Positions 1-6,470 of a stretch of DNA of 10,094 nucleotides are shown here, piece by piece (the first letter of the stretch is position 1; the number at the start of each line of letters is the position of its first letter). The translations under genes were made by a program, and so were the position numbers. Under the pieces are notes generated by a model, which was given only the letters and a program-made list of their open reading frames with translations, searched no databases and was not told where the DNA came from. The stretch covers positions 1 through 10,094 of the forward strand of contig JAITQV010000648.1 in the NCBI GenBank assembly GCA_031288765.1. Direction: 5' to 3'. Source of the DNA: Planctomycetaceae bacterium. Lineage in GTDB: Bacteria > Planctomycetota > Planctomycetia > Pirellulales > Thermoguttaceae.

Positions 1-953
1 CCTTTCCAACTACAAGTTGTATCGTCGGAAGGTGTCCAACCAACATCGGCAAGAGGTCCCGAAGCCAAAACAACCCATCCCGCCTTTGTCAAATTCGGCT
101 CACCGGAAACCTTATCCCCATGAATATTAATCGGGTAACAAAATGCCAACCGGTCTTCACCTCCCGGTTTCGGTATTTCATACGTACCATAAGGAGAAGA
201 AAATCGTTCAATCCATTTTCCGGCATTCAGGTTTTCTGAAAGAAGTAATGTCGTATTGGTTCCGTCATTCCGGGAAATGTAATCAATAGAAACCGTTACA
301 CGACACCAAGCACCAACAGTCGGGTTATCAAGAGTACCTCCCACTTTGTCAGCGGCAAAATGGTCAAAAAACGGAGCATCTTCTTTTTTACCGGGTTCAA
401 AAGATTCTTCTTGTTCGAGTTCTTTATTCCAGACAGTTGTTGTAACAGTAGCCGTTCTTGTATGACCAAAGGCATTCTGATAACCGCCGTTGACAACATA
501 AGAAACATTTGTGTCCGATAAGGCAAGATGGGAACTCTTACATTTGAAGGACAATAACGATAAATCAAAAACCATTTCACCATTTTTACCGGTTTTGACG
601 TTTCCGCTGGAAAGTTTCGTCCATGCTGTATTTTGTTCGATATAAGGAAACAGAAAACCAATCCAACTGGAACCATGTTGTTCCTTCTTTGGTTCAACAG
701 GATTGATACTGTTTAAGGGAGTAATTGTTTCTTCGTACACAATTCCTCGAATAGGCGGGAGATTTCCCTGAGCTGAATCGTGGTTCAGCAGAGCCAAAAC
801 GATTTGACTTTGGTTATTGATACAAGACATTCTGCGTCCCGCTTCCCGTGCGGCATTAACCGCCGGAATAAGCAATCCAACTAACATGCCAATTATTGAA
901 ATAACAACCAATAGTTCCACTAGTGTAAACCCGTTGTAACTATTTTTCTTCAT
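1..953 (-). CDS. DUF1559 family protein with prepilin-type N-terminus (C-terminus cut by window edge)
   Basis: An open frame of 317 codons runs from ATG at 953 off the left edge of the window. Residues 1-31 form a type IV prepilin signal: a short basic leader (MKKNSYNG), the cleavage point G8/F9, FTLVELLVVI with the conserved Glu at residue 13, then a hydrophobic helix to about residue 31. It is followed by AAREAGRRMSCINNQSQI and GNLPP (about residues 34-66), the usual start of the DUF1559 domain. Planctomycetes carry many paralogues of this family, and their function is poorly known. They are presumed to be processed by a prepilin peptidase and exposed or secreted as pseudopilins. The usual C-terminal part, often with a DGSV-like motif, lies outside the window. 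The start is supported by a good RBS, and a long AT-rich leader precedes the gene. Confidence 0.93.
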   Translation of the reverse strand, partial: MKKNSYNGFTLVELLVVISIIGMLVGLLIPAVNAAREAGRRMSCINNQSQIVLALLNHDSAQGNLPPIRGIVYEETITPLNSINPVEPKKEQHGSSWIGFLFPYIEQNTAWTKLSSGNVKTGKNGEMVFDLSLLSFKCKSSHLALSDTNVSYVVNGGYQNAFGHTRTATVTTTVWNKELEQEESFEPGKKEDAPFFDHFAADKVGGTLDNPTVGAWCRVTVSIDYISRNDGTNTTLLLSENLNAGKWIERFSSPYGTYEIPKPGGEDRLAFCYPINIHGDKVSGEPNLTKAGWVVLASGPLADVGWTPSDDTTCSWK

Positions 954-958
954 ATTAT

Positions 959-965
959 CCACCTC
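959..965 (-). promoter_or_regulatory. Ribosome binding site of the DUF1559 gene
   Basis: On the minus strand GAGGTGG lies 5 bases before the ATG at 953, with the GAGGT core 7 bases away. It is one of only two clear Shine-Dalgarno sites in front of the confident genes here and fixes the start of the prepilin-like protein. Confidence 0.7.
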
Positions 966-1106
966 GTCTTATTTCAATAAAATTTTTGTAACTTCACAAA
1001 AAGAAAATTCACAATGTTCAATGACTATACACTGCACTTATTATAAAGGAATTTAACAAAAAATCTATTCGATTTATTTCCTGACTAACAAAAATTGGAG
1101 AAAAAC

Positions 1107-1136
1107 TTTATAAAAACGATATATTGTTTTTGACAA
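1107..1136 (-). promoter_or_regulatory. Candidate sigma70-type promoter for the DUF1559 gene
   Basis: On the minus strand TTGTCA (1131-1136) and TATAAA (1107-1112) are 18 bases apart, close to the housekeeping consensus. It would give a leader of about 145 bases. A second perfect -10 (TATAAT, 1040-1045) lies nearer the gene but has no good -35. In such AT-rich DNA chance matches are common. Confidence 0.35.
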
Positions 1137-1198
1137 ATCTGTACAGTTTATCATTTTACGGTTCAGAAACAATTTTATTTAATATACTCATTACACTT

Positions 1199-1292
1199 GA
1201 AAATTCGGTTTTGTAAGAATATGCGACATATGCTTCGTCCTTAAAAATCCAGCATATCTTTTAATCTTCTCAAAAACGAAAACTGAATTTTC
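1199..1292. repeat. Imperfect inverted repeat with a nested stem
   Basis: GAAAATTCGGTTTT (1199-1212) can pair along all 14 positions with AAAACTGAATTTTC (1279-1292), with one G-U pair. Inside it, ATATGCT (1228-1234) pairs with AGCATAT (1251-1257). The two stems could form a branched RNA on either strand. It lies upstream of the candidate DUF1559 promoter and downstream of the pseudo-radical-SAM gene, so it could be a 3' structure of that transcript or a separate RNA. There is no U-tract to mark a classic terminator. Confidence 0.4.
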
Positions 1293-1464
1293 AAAAAAAT
1301 CAATAAGTTGTTAGTCAAAAACCTAATGAATATTTTCTATTAAATTAAAAAATAATTCAGATTTCATCAAAATTGATCTTTACAAATTACGTAGTAAAAT
1401 GTTCGGAAAACATTATGAAATCATTTCTATTGATGTTAACAAAACTCTAAAAAGTTATTCGTCA

Positions 1465-2562
1465 TTATTCTTCATTTTTACAAAATGAGGTTTGTATTTT
1501 CATGCGTTGCCATAAAAAGGCTTTAATAAAAAACTGATTTACAGCACATCCTGTTGATTTAAGGATCTTCTTTTCAGAAAATTCACCTCCACATAATGCA
1601 CGATAAGTACAATCGCTACAAGTAATATTTGTTTGAGGAAGGTTTGATAGAAAATTTGACAAAAGGAAAAATATCTCATTCATCTCAAGGAGTGATAATT
1701 GAGAAATATTTTTCCAGTAAATAGAATTTTGAGGATTATTTGAATAAAGATAAATCGAACCACTGGCATCAATTTCCATATTAAATAATCTTTGAATTAA
1801 AAATGATTCATTAAAATTACCATACTTTACTTTTGATAAACACATATTTAAGGGAAATACAACATCATCGAAATAAGTATATTGTTTATAAATATTTACA
1901 AGTAATTTAATATAATATTCTTTTTCAGGATCCTCTTGCTGAACATTTAATCGCGGTATAAACTGAGGTATAAAAGATGCCAGTGGTAATAAAAAACCAG
2001 AGTACCGATTACTTAGCATAACATCTTCAATAGTATCAAGAATATTGTTAATATTATTGTTATTGACATACCAAACAACAGGAATACGGAACCCTTTATC
2101 TGAAATTCTTCGAAGAATAGAGTGTTCAGCTTCGGTTAAATAAGGACTTTCTTGTTGTGAACAAACAAATTGTAAACGAATATTATTTGACAAGAAAAAT
2201 TGTAAATCTTTTTCGTTAATTTCTCTGAAGGTGCCTCTAATAAATATTACTACAGAATTCGAATCTATATGTGACTTTATGGTACTTATAAAATGACATA
2301 ACAACTTTTCCCAGTATGAAAGAATTTCAGTAAAACATAAAACCAAAATTACAACACCATTTGAAGCTAAATTTCGAACGAAAGAGCAAAGTGTTTCCAA
2401 CATATCTCCATTACATTTTGAAATATAGTCTATATCAATATAGATTGTAATTTCTAAACATGCTTTCGTATCAGTTTTACAAATTTTTGCTATTGAAAAA
2501 TAAGGACTTACAAATAATTTTATTGAATTTTTAGAAAGTACAGGTAAAAAGTAACGAACCAT
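1465..2562 (-). CDS. Degenerate radical-SAM-like protein with partial SPASM cysteine motif (pseudo-rSAM)
   Basis: The frame encodes 365 residues from the ATG at 2562. An in-frame TTG at 2574 would add four, and neither start has a clear RBS. Counting from the TTG, the middle reads like a radical SAM/SPASM barrel. Residues 107-140 (VVIFIRGTFREINEKDLQFF, then NNIRLQFVC) match the usual pattern in which a TNG-type strand is followed by 'litee...fl...i.v.vSlDG'. Residues 159-180 match the following 'k.G..v.v...v...n...i..i' element. The CxxxCxxC motif that binds the catalytic 4Fe-4S cluster is absent. The C-terminus keeps a SPASM-like set: C319-x2-C322-x5-C328-GG and C343. The first SPASM cysteine position, in the strand IDASGSIYLYSNN, is Tyr instead. 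Known parallels are the pseudo-rSAM or SPASM-only partners in some peptide-modification (RiPP) systems. A role as non-catalytic partner or peptide-binding scaffold is inferred. No partner enzyme or precursor is visible. The gene is more AT-rich than its neighbours, which may mean transfer. Confidence 0.6.
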   Translation of the reverse strand: MVRYFLPVLSKNSIKLFVSPYFSIAKICKTDTKACLEITIYIDIDYISKCNGDMLETLCSFVRNLASNGVVILVLCFTEILSYWEKLLCHFISTIKSHIDSNSVVIFIRGTFREINEKDLQFFLSNNIRLQFVCSQQESPYLTEAEHSILRRISDKGFRIPVVWYVNNNNINNILDTIEDVMLSNRYSGFLLPLASFIPQFIPRLNVQQEDPEKEYYIKLLVNIYKQYTYFDDVVFPLNMCLSKVKYGNFNESFLIQRLFNMEIDASGSIYLYSNNPQNSIYWKNISQLSLLEMNEIFFLLSNFLSNLPQTNITCSDCTYRALCGGEFSEKKILKSTGCAVNQFFIKAFLWQRMKIQTSFCKNEE

Positions 2563-2592
2563 ATTTATACACAAATAAAAACCAATGTTTAA

Positions 2593-2698
2593 TATACTTT
2601 GAACGGCATGAAATTACCACTTATTTTTAATAACAAAACTAATTATTTTAGATGTTTCTATTAAAAAAAAGAGGTAATTTCATGCCGTTCAAAGTATA
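2593..2698. repeat. Long near-perfect inverted repeat (39-base arms), MITE-like or regulatory hairpin
   Basis: Arm 2593-2618 (beginning TATACTTTGAACGGCATGAA) is the exact reverse complement of 2673-2698. After one mismatch (A2619/A2672) pairing continues to 2631/2660 with one further mismatch (A2623/A2668), leaving a 28-base loop. The ends read TA-TACTTTG...CAAAGTA-TA, which would fit a small non-autonomous element with a TA target duplication (IS630/mariner type), but no transposase or second copy is present in the window. Each arm contains TATACT near its outer end and, read outward, GGTAATTTCATG, an RBS/start-like sequence. It separates manC from the pseudo-radical-SAM gene. Confidence 0.85.
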
Positions 2699-2759
2699 CC
2701 ACAATTTTTTGGAAAGTACAGTTATTGTATCCTTTTTAAGAAAAATGAAACATCAATAA
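2682..2759 (+). CDS. Possible 25-residue peptide starting in the inverted-repeat arm
   Basis: AGAGGT (2670-2675) lies 6 bases before an ATG that opens a 25-codon frame starting MPFKVYHNFLES and ending RKMKHQ, with a hydrophobic core (VIVSFL) and basic end. It would be the only plus-strand gene. The RBS and start codon lie within the right arm and would be masked if the hairpin formed in RNA. No family is recognised and the frame may be chance. The mirrored start in the other arm gives only MPFKVY before a stop. Confidence 0.15.
   Translation: MPFKVYHNFLESTVIVSFLRKMKHQ
2693..2701 (-). promoter_or_regulatory. Candidate extended -10 promoter of the pseudo-radical-SAM gene
   Basis: On the minus strand TGGTATACT fits an extended -10 (TGn followed by TATAAT-like TATACT). 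No good -35 is present. Transcription would begin near 2686, inside the right arm of the inverted repeat, giving a leader of about 125 bases that could fold on itself. The left arm carries the same TATACT facing the other way at 2593-2598, without the TG extension. Confidence 0.3.
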
Positions 2760-2788
2760 TAAAACAAACTTATCCCCTAATCTTCAAA

Positions 2789-3904
2789 TTAAAGATATTC
2801 ATTCCAGTTTCGTTTTTTGAGTTCTTCGATTATTTCCCGAACCGATTCCTCACAATCTTTTCGTGCAATTAGTGTAGCATCTTGAGTTTGGACAACAATA
2901 ACGTTTTCCATACCAAGCAACGCAAAAAGATGGTTTGAATCGTTGCCGCGAACTATACAATTAGAGGAATCGATCGCCAGAAATTTTGAACCAACTGCAA
3001 GATTGCCTTCAACATCGTGTTGCTCCGCATAAAGCCGATCAAGCGAACACCATGTCCCCACATCATCCCACGAAAAACCCGCTTCAAGCATAATTATTGT
3101 TTCAGCACGTTCCATGACCGCAAAATCAATTGAGATTTTTTTCATCAACGGAAAAATTCGCTCAGTAACTATTTGTTCCTGATCCGTTCCAATAGCATCC
3201 GTAATCGTGTTAAGATGTTCCCCGATTTCGGGTTCAAAACGATTGAGAAGTTCCAGAATCGTTTTCGCCTTCCAAACGAAAATTCCGGCGTTCCAACCGA
3301 AATTGCCCGATTTCAAAAATTCCAACGCTTTTTCCAACGGCGGTTTTTCGTGAAACCGAACAACATTGAATGCCGTAGTCAAATTTTTCCATTTTTCAGC
3401 GGCAACCGATTCCAGCGGCGAATTACGGTTACGTTGAATATAACCGTACGATGTTGACGGAAAAGTCGGTTTGACCCCAAGCGTAACAAGACGTTCCGGT
3501 AATTCTTCGACAAGATCAGCCGCAAACCTCAATGTGTTGCAAAAAATAGAGTCCGGTTGAATCACATGATCAGACGGTAACACAATCATGGTTGCATCCG
3601 GATCATCCCTGAAAAGTTTTACGGCTGCCCAACCAATACACGGCGCCGTATTTCTTGCTGCCGGTTCCGCTAAAATATGATCTTTGGGTAAATCGGGTAA
3701 CGATTTTTCAATCAATCCGATCATAGGTTGTCCGGTTAATGTCCAGACCCGCTCCATCGGAACCAACGAATTTAACCGATGAACTGTTGATTCGAGCATT
3801 GTCCGATTGGTTTCAAAGGACAAAAATTGTTTCGCCAAAGATTGCCGGCTTTCGGGCCAAAGCCGTGTTCCTGAACCGCCCGCTAAAATAACCGCGTAAA
3901 GCAT
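2789..3904 (-). CDS. manC: Mannose-1-phosphate guanylyltransferase (GDP-mannose pyrophosphorylase)
   Basis: This 371-residue cytosolic enzyme joins GTP and mannose-1-phosphate to make GDP-mannose, the mannosyl (and often fucosyl or rhamnosyl) donor for surface polysaccharides and glycoproteins. The nucleotide-binding signature GGSGTRLWPESR is at residues 9-20 with Lys25 in AKQF. The family motifs LAEPAARNTAPC (78-89), LPSDH (109-113), HEKPP (185-189), GWNAGIF (203-209), SIDFAVME (258-265) and WDDVGTW (279-285) all follow in order. The C-terminal phosphomannose isomerase cupin of the bifunctional proteins is absent, so this is the short one-function form. There is no SD before the ATG at 3904, and the 123-base gap to the permease gene suggests its own transcription. 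No other sugar-nucleotide or glycan genes lie beside it. Confidence 0.95.
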   Translation of the reverse strand: MLYAVILAGGSGTRLWPESRQSLAKQFLSFETNRTMLESTVHRLNSLVPMERVWTLTGQPMIGLIEKSLPDLPKDHILAEPAARNTAPCIGWAAVKLFRDDPDATMIVLPSDHVIQPDSIFCNTLRFAADLVEELPERLVTLGVKPTFPSTSYGYIQRNRNSPLESVAAEKWKNLTTAFNVVRFHEKPPLEKALEFLKSGNFGWNAGIFVWKAKTILELLNRFEPEIGEHLNTITDAIGTDQEQIVTERIFPLMKKISIDFAVMERAETIIMLEAGFSWDDVGTWCSLDRLYAEQHDVEGNLAVGSKFLAIDSSNCIVRGNDSNHLFALLGMENVIVVQTQDATLIARKDCEESVREIIEELKKRNWNEYL

Positions 3905-4027
3905 AAAAAGATTAAAAGTAAAAAGTTAAATGGTAAAATGTGAACGGTAAAAAATAAATTCCTCAGGTTTACTTGAACAAAATTGTTTATTTTAAGTGTT
4001 CCAATCTATTTCCAATAATTACGTAAA

Positions 4028-4870
4028 TTAAAATATCATTCTTATAAGTGGTATAATAATCGTCGCAACAGGAATAACAATGGATAAGGAAATACCAATT
4101 GCTAAAAAGAACCCACGCCATGAAAAACAGGCATTAACCCAGAATCGTCGGTAAGGTGATGACAATTGCCAATTCATTCGGAACATTTCAGTAACGTTCA
4201 TAAACATAATGAATGCGAATACAATGACTCCAAACAACACATAAAATGCAAAGAATCCTCTGTAACCCTCAATCCCTAACAAAAAAATATCCGCGTAAAA
4301 CCATATTCCGCCCAATGGAGGAAAAGCAATAACCAACCCCAAAATAGCCGTCAATAAATGGCTTGTATCTCGGCATCGTAAAAATGACGCCGTAACGTAA
4401 ATATTGATAACTTGTGTTAGAAGAAAAAGCCCGGACAGTGTACATCCCAATACCAGAATATCAACACCGCGCAATACCCATGCAATTGTCAAAAACGGAA
4501 ATGTTACGAAATAAAATAATGATGTTAGCAACATTGCCGACCATGTTTTACCAAAACATGTTGTATGTGAATCAATTGGAGTTTGAAACAGTAATTCTTG
4601 ATGCAATCCCTGATCAATAGTTGTCATTGCCGTATAAATCAAAAGTATGACAAGACTGAAACTATTAAGTAAGCGTAAAATAGAAATGGCTAATTTTGCA
4701 CCGAAATGAGGATTTCCGACTAACCAACCATTTTGTTGTGCGGATATTAATTCGTAACCAAGCAGGACAATAAGCAATAGAAGATAAAAACACAACGCCC
4801 CCAAAATAAAACGATTTCGGACGACTTGACGTATTTCAAAAACAAAAATCGGATTGAAACTGTCCGGCAT
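4028..4870 (-). CDS. ABC-2-type transporter permease-like integral membrane protein
   Basis: The 280-residue protein begins MPDSFNPIFVFEIRQVVRNR, the short cytosolic amphipathic start (NP..xxEIRQ..RxR) common to ABC-2 permeases of planctomycetes. It then has about seven hydrophobic segments, near residues 21-42, 67-85, 109-131, 134-162, 170-196, 204-225 and 253-280. A charged loop (about 86-106) after the second segment matches the place where such permeases contact their ATPase. No ATP-binding subunit is in the window, so the substrate is unknown. It starts 42 bases after the exbD stop and is probably co-transcribed with exbB-exbD. The assignment rests on topology and the N-terminal motif rather than a catalytic signature. 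Confidence 0.7.
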   Translation of the reverse strand: MPDSFNPIFVFEIRQVVRNRFILGALCFYLLLLIVLLGYELISAQQNGWLVGNPHFGAKLAISILRLLNSFSLVILLIYTAMTTIDQGLHQELLFQTPIDSHTTCFGKTWSAMLLTSLFYFVTFPFLTIAWVLRGVDILVLGCTLSGLFLLTQVINIYVTASFLRCRDTSHLLTAILGLVIAFPPLGGIWFYADIFLLGIEGYRGFFAFYVLFGVIVFAFIMFMNVTEMFRMNWQLSSPYRRFWVNACFSWRGFFLAIGISLSIVIPVATIIIPLIRMIF

Positions 4871-4912
4871 TGTGATCTTCTTTTGGCGGTTATTGAGGTT
4901 ATCGGTAAACGG

Positions 4913-5332
4913 TCAATGTTTTTCAGTAACTGAAAATGAAACATCCCAGATACGGCAACGGGCGGCAAGAACAAGAATCGGTTCAATTTCACCAAAAGGA
5001 ATGTCCTTATTTGTACGAATACGGAGTTCGGTTTTTTCACCCCATATTTGCTGTTGTTGAATCAGATATTCGCGTAATTGATTTTGATTGACTGTTTGTG
5101 TTCCGATTAAAACGGTTCCTGATTTTGGTATATTAATTGTTATTTTCCGTGTTGCCGATTCTTCGGTTGGTACGGCGGTTTCGGCTTGGGGAAGATCAAT
5201 CGGTACGGAAATATCTTGTTGAATCAGGTTGCTTGAAACGATAAAAAAAATAATAAGTAAAAACACAATATCAATCATCGGCGTAAGATTCAGCGTAAAA
5301 CATTTTGGTTTTAAATAATCCGGTACTTTCAT
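4913..5332 (-). CDS. exbD: ExbD/TolR family proton-channel subunit
   Basis: This 139-residue inner-membrane protein has one transmembrane helix. Residues 15-36 read NLTPMIDIVFLLIIFFIVSS, the family signature, with the proton-carrying Asp at residue 21. A periplasmic domain of about 100 residues follows (IRTNKDIPFGEI near 105-116). With ExbB it forms a proton-driven motor that powers an outer-membrane or envelope process through TonB, TolA or a similar partner. The gene lies 80 bases after exbB, has an SD (AAAAGG), and is followed closely by the permease gene. No tonB or tonB-dependent receptor is visible, so the energised partner is unknown. Confidence 0.93.
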   Translation of the reverse strand: MKVPDYLKPKCFTLNLTPMIDIVFLLIIFFIVSSNLIQQDISVPIDLPQAETAVPTEESATRKITINIPKSGTVLIGTQTVNQNQLREYLIQQQQIWGEKTELRIRTNKDIPFGEIEPILVLAARCRIWDVSFSVTEKH

Positions 5333-5339
5333 TTGCCGA

Positions 5340-5345
5340 CCTTTT
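5340..5345 (-). promoter_or_regulatory. Ribosome binding site of exbD
   Basis: On the minus strand AAAAGG lies 7 bases before the exbD ATG at 5332. It supports this start, which also gives the usual short cytosolic N-terminus before the membrane helix. Confidence 0.5.
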
Positions 5346-5412
5346 CTGAAAATAACAATTATTGATAATACTCAACTGTTCACATTTAAAATTTTTGTAA
5401 ATTTATTTTTCG

Positions 5413-6297
5413 TTATTTTTTTCGCGCAAAAGTCTTTTTGACGGGCGACAACACTTGTTCTACGACGAAAGTTGTTTCGGAAATCAGGGCGGCGATTCTG
5501 TTACCGAAAAATGAATACAATGCCAGACAGGGAATTGCGACGAGTAATCCTTCGACAGTTGTGATCAGGGCGAGATAAATTCCTCCGGCGAGGTCGGCGG
5601 CTCTGGCGTAACCTTCTGATTCGGCAAGTTGCTGAAAGGCGGTTACCATTCCGACGACTGTTCCGAGTAATCCGAGCATGGGAGCAATATTACCGATTAC
5701 GTTCAGATATTCGATTTTTCGATACAGGCGTGATGCTTGTTCGGCGGTTGTTTCTTCGACGGCTTTTTCAATTGCGTCCCAACCAAATTCGTATTCTTTT
5801 ATTCCGGCGTGAAGGATTTGGGCAAGCGGACTCATATCTGCCTGACATTTTTGTACGAATGCAGCCCATTGTCCCTGCGAGAGAAGTTGAAGGGCTTCAT
5901 CGGCAAAACCGGGCGGCATTAGAATTTTGGAACGAATAGTCAATGCGTATTCGATTATCAGGGCAACAGCAAACAGCGATAACAAAATAATTGTATATCC
6001 GATTAAACCGCTGGCGGCGATGAGATTCCAAAACGAATTTCGGCGTTTTTGTGACGGTGTTTCAGACGATGGAGTAGGAACATCTGACGGCGACGAAGTA
6101 TCCGAAGATACAACCGAAACGGGTTGTTGTGCGGTTATTGGAGTTGATTCGGCTGCGGTAACTTTTTCAATAGCCGTATCTTCTTGATCTTTAATAATCG
6201 TATTAAGACCTTCAAGATTTAACGATGCTTCCTGTGCATTCGAACATATCGGTATTAAAAAAACAACAATAATTAAAATAATCGTTCGTAATATCAT
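5413..6297 (-). CDS. exbB: MotA/TolQ/ExbB family proton-channel protein with signal peptide and Ser/Pro-rich leader
   Basis: The 294-residue protein begins with a Sec-type signal sequence (1-21, cleavage likely at SNA-Q). A low-complexity periplasmic stretch rich in Ser, Thr and Pro follows (about 45-85), then the ExbB core. The first core helix is at 96-117, and a cytosolic region follows (about 118-195, including the EKAVEETTAEQASRLYRKIEYLN run). Helix 2 is at 197-221 (IGNIAPMLGLLGTVVGMVTA) and helix 3 at 239-264 (ALITTVEGLLVAIP). The two paired helices with LGLLGTVVGM and the polar TT.E positions are the family hallmark. Many environmental ExbB homologues have this extra N-terminal periplasmic extension. 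It acts with the ExbD encoded next door, and no SD is seen at its start. Confidence 0.93.
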   Translation of the reverse strand: MILRTIILIIVVFLIPICSNAQEASLNLEGLNTIIKDQEDTAIEKVTAAESTPITAQQPVSVVSSDTSSPSDVPTPSSETPSQKRRNSFWNLIAASGLIGYTIILLSLFAVALIIEYALTIRSKILMPPGFADEALQLLSQGQWAAFVQKCQADMSPLAQILHAGIKEYEFGWDAIEKAVEETTAEQASRLYRKIEYLNVIGNIAPMLGLLGTVVGMVTAFQQLAESEGYARAADLAGGIYLALITTVEGLLVAIPCLALYSFFGNRIAALISETTFVVEQVLSPVKKTFARKK

Positions 6298-6470
6298 GTT
6301 ATACTATAATTGGTAAGTTATTATGTTTTACGTTTAACGGAACTTTTCTGCGTAACTTGAATTTACATTATTGACGGATTCGTTGTACCGCTTAAAAGAT
6401 ATTTACTGTCTTTTGCAAACCGTAACGAATGAATAATTTTATCCGTTGGTTTGATTATGTCCTTGATTTA

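Larger units (their letters stand above)
954..1464. other. 511-base AT-rich gene-free gap
   Basis: No convincing gene was found. The frames on both strands are about 30 codons or fewer and lack RBS or recognisable peptides. The gap holds the candidate promoter and RBS of the DUF1559 gene at its left end and a long imperfect stem structure at 1199-1292. The region directly after the stop of the pseudo-radical-SAM gene has only a weak 6-base stem (AATGTT/AACATT, 1398-1414) without a strong T-run, so no clear terminator is seen. Confidence 0.6.

Noticed and set aside
296..697. Minus-strand frame of 133 codons inside the DUF1559 gene
   Set aside because: It lies in another frame of the same strand as the prepilin-like protein, which has a clear RBS, start motif and continuous frame to the window edge.
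1398..1414. Terminator of the pseudo-radical-SAM gene
   Set aside because: The stem is only 6 AT-rich base pairs and the following T-run is short, so it was not called.
1399..1488. Plus-strand 29-codon frame (MFGKHYEI start) overlapping the end of the pseudo-radical-SAM gene
   Set aside because: No RBS, antisense to a longer gene, and no recognisable feature as a precursor peptide.
2608..2664. Plus-strand 18-codon frame starting MKLPLIFN in the left repeat arm
   Set aside because: There is no RBS and the frame lies mostly in the hairpin. The matching MKLPLFFN start on the minus strand is just a result of the inverted repeat.
2593..2698. Invertible promoter (phase-variable switch)
   Set aside because: The arms are separated by only 28 bases, too short to invert easily, and no site-specific recombinase gene is nearby.
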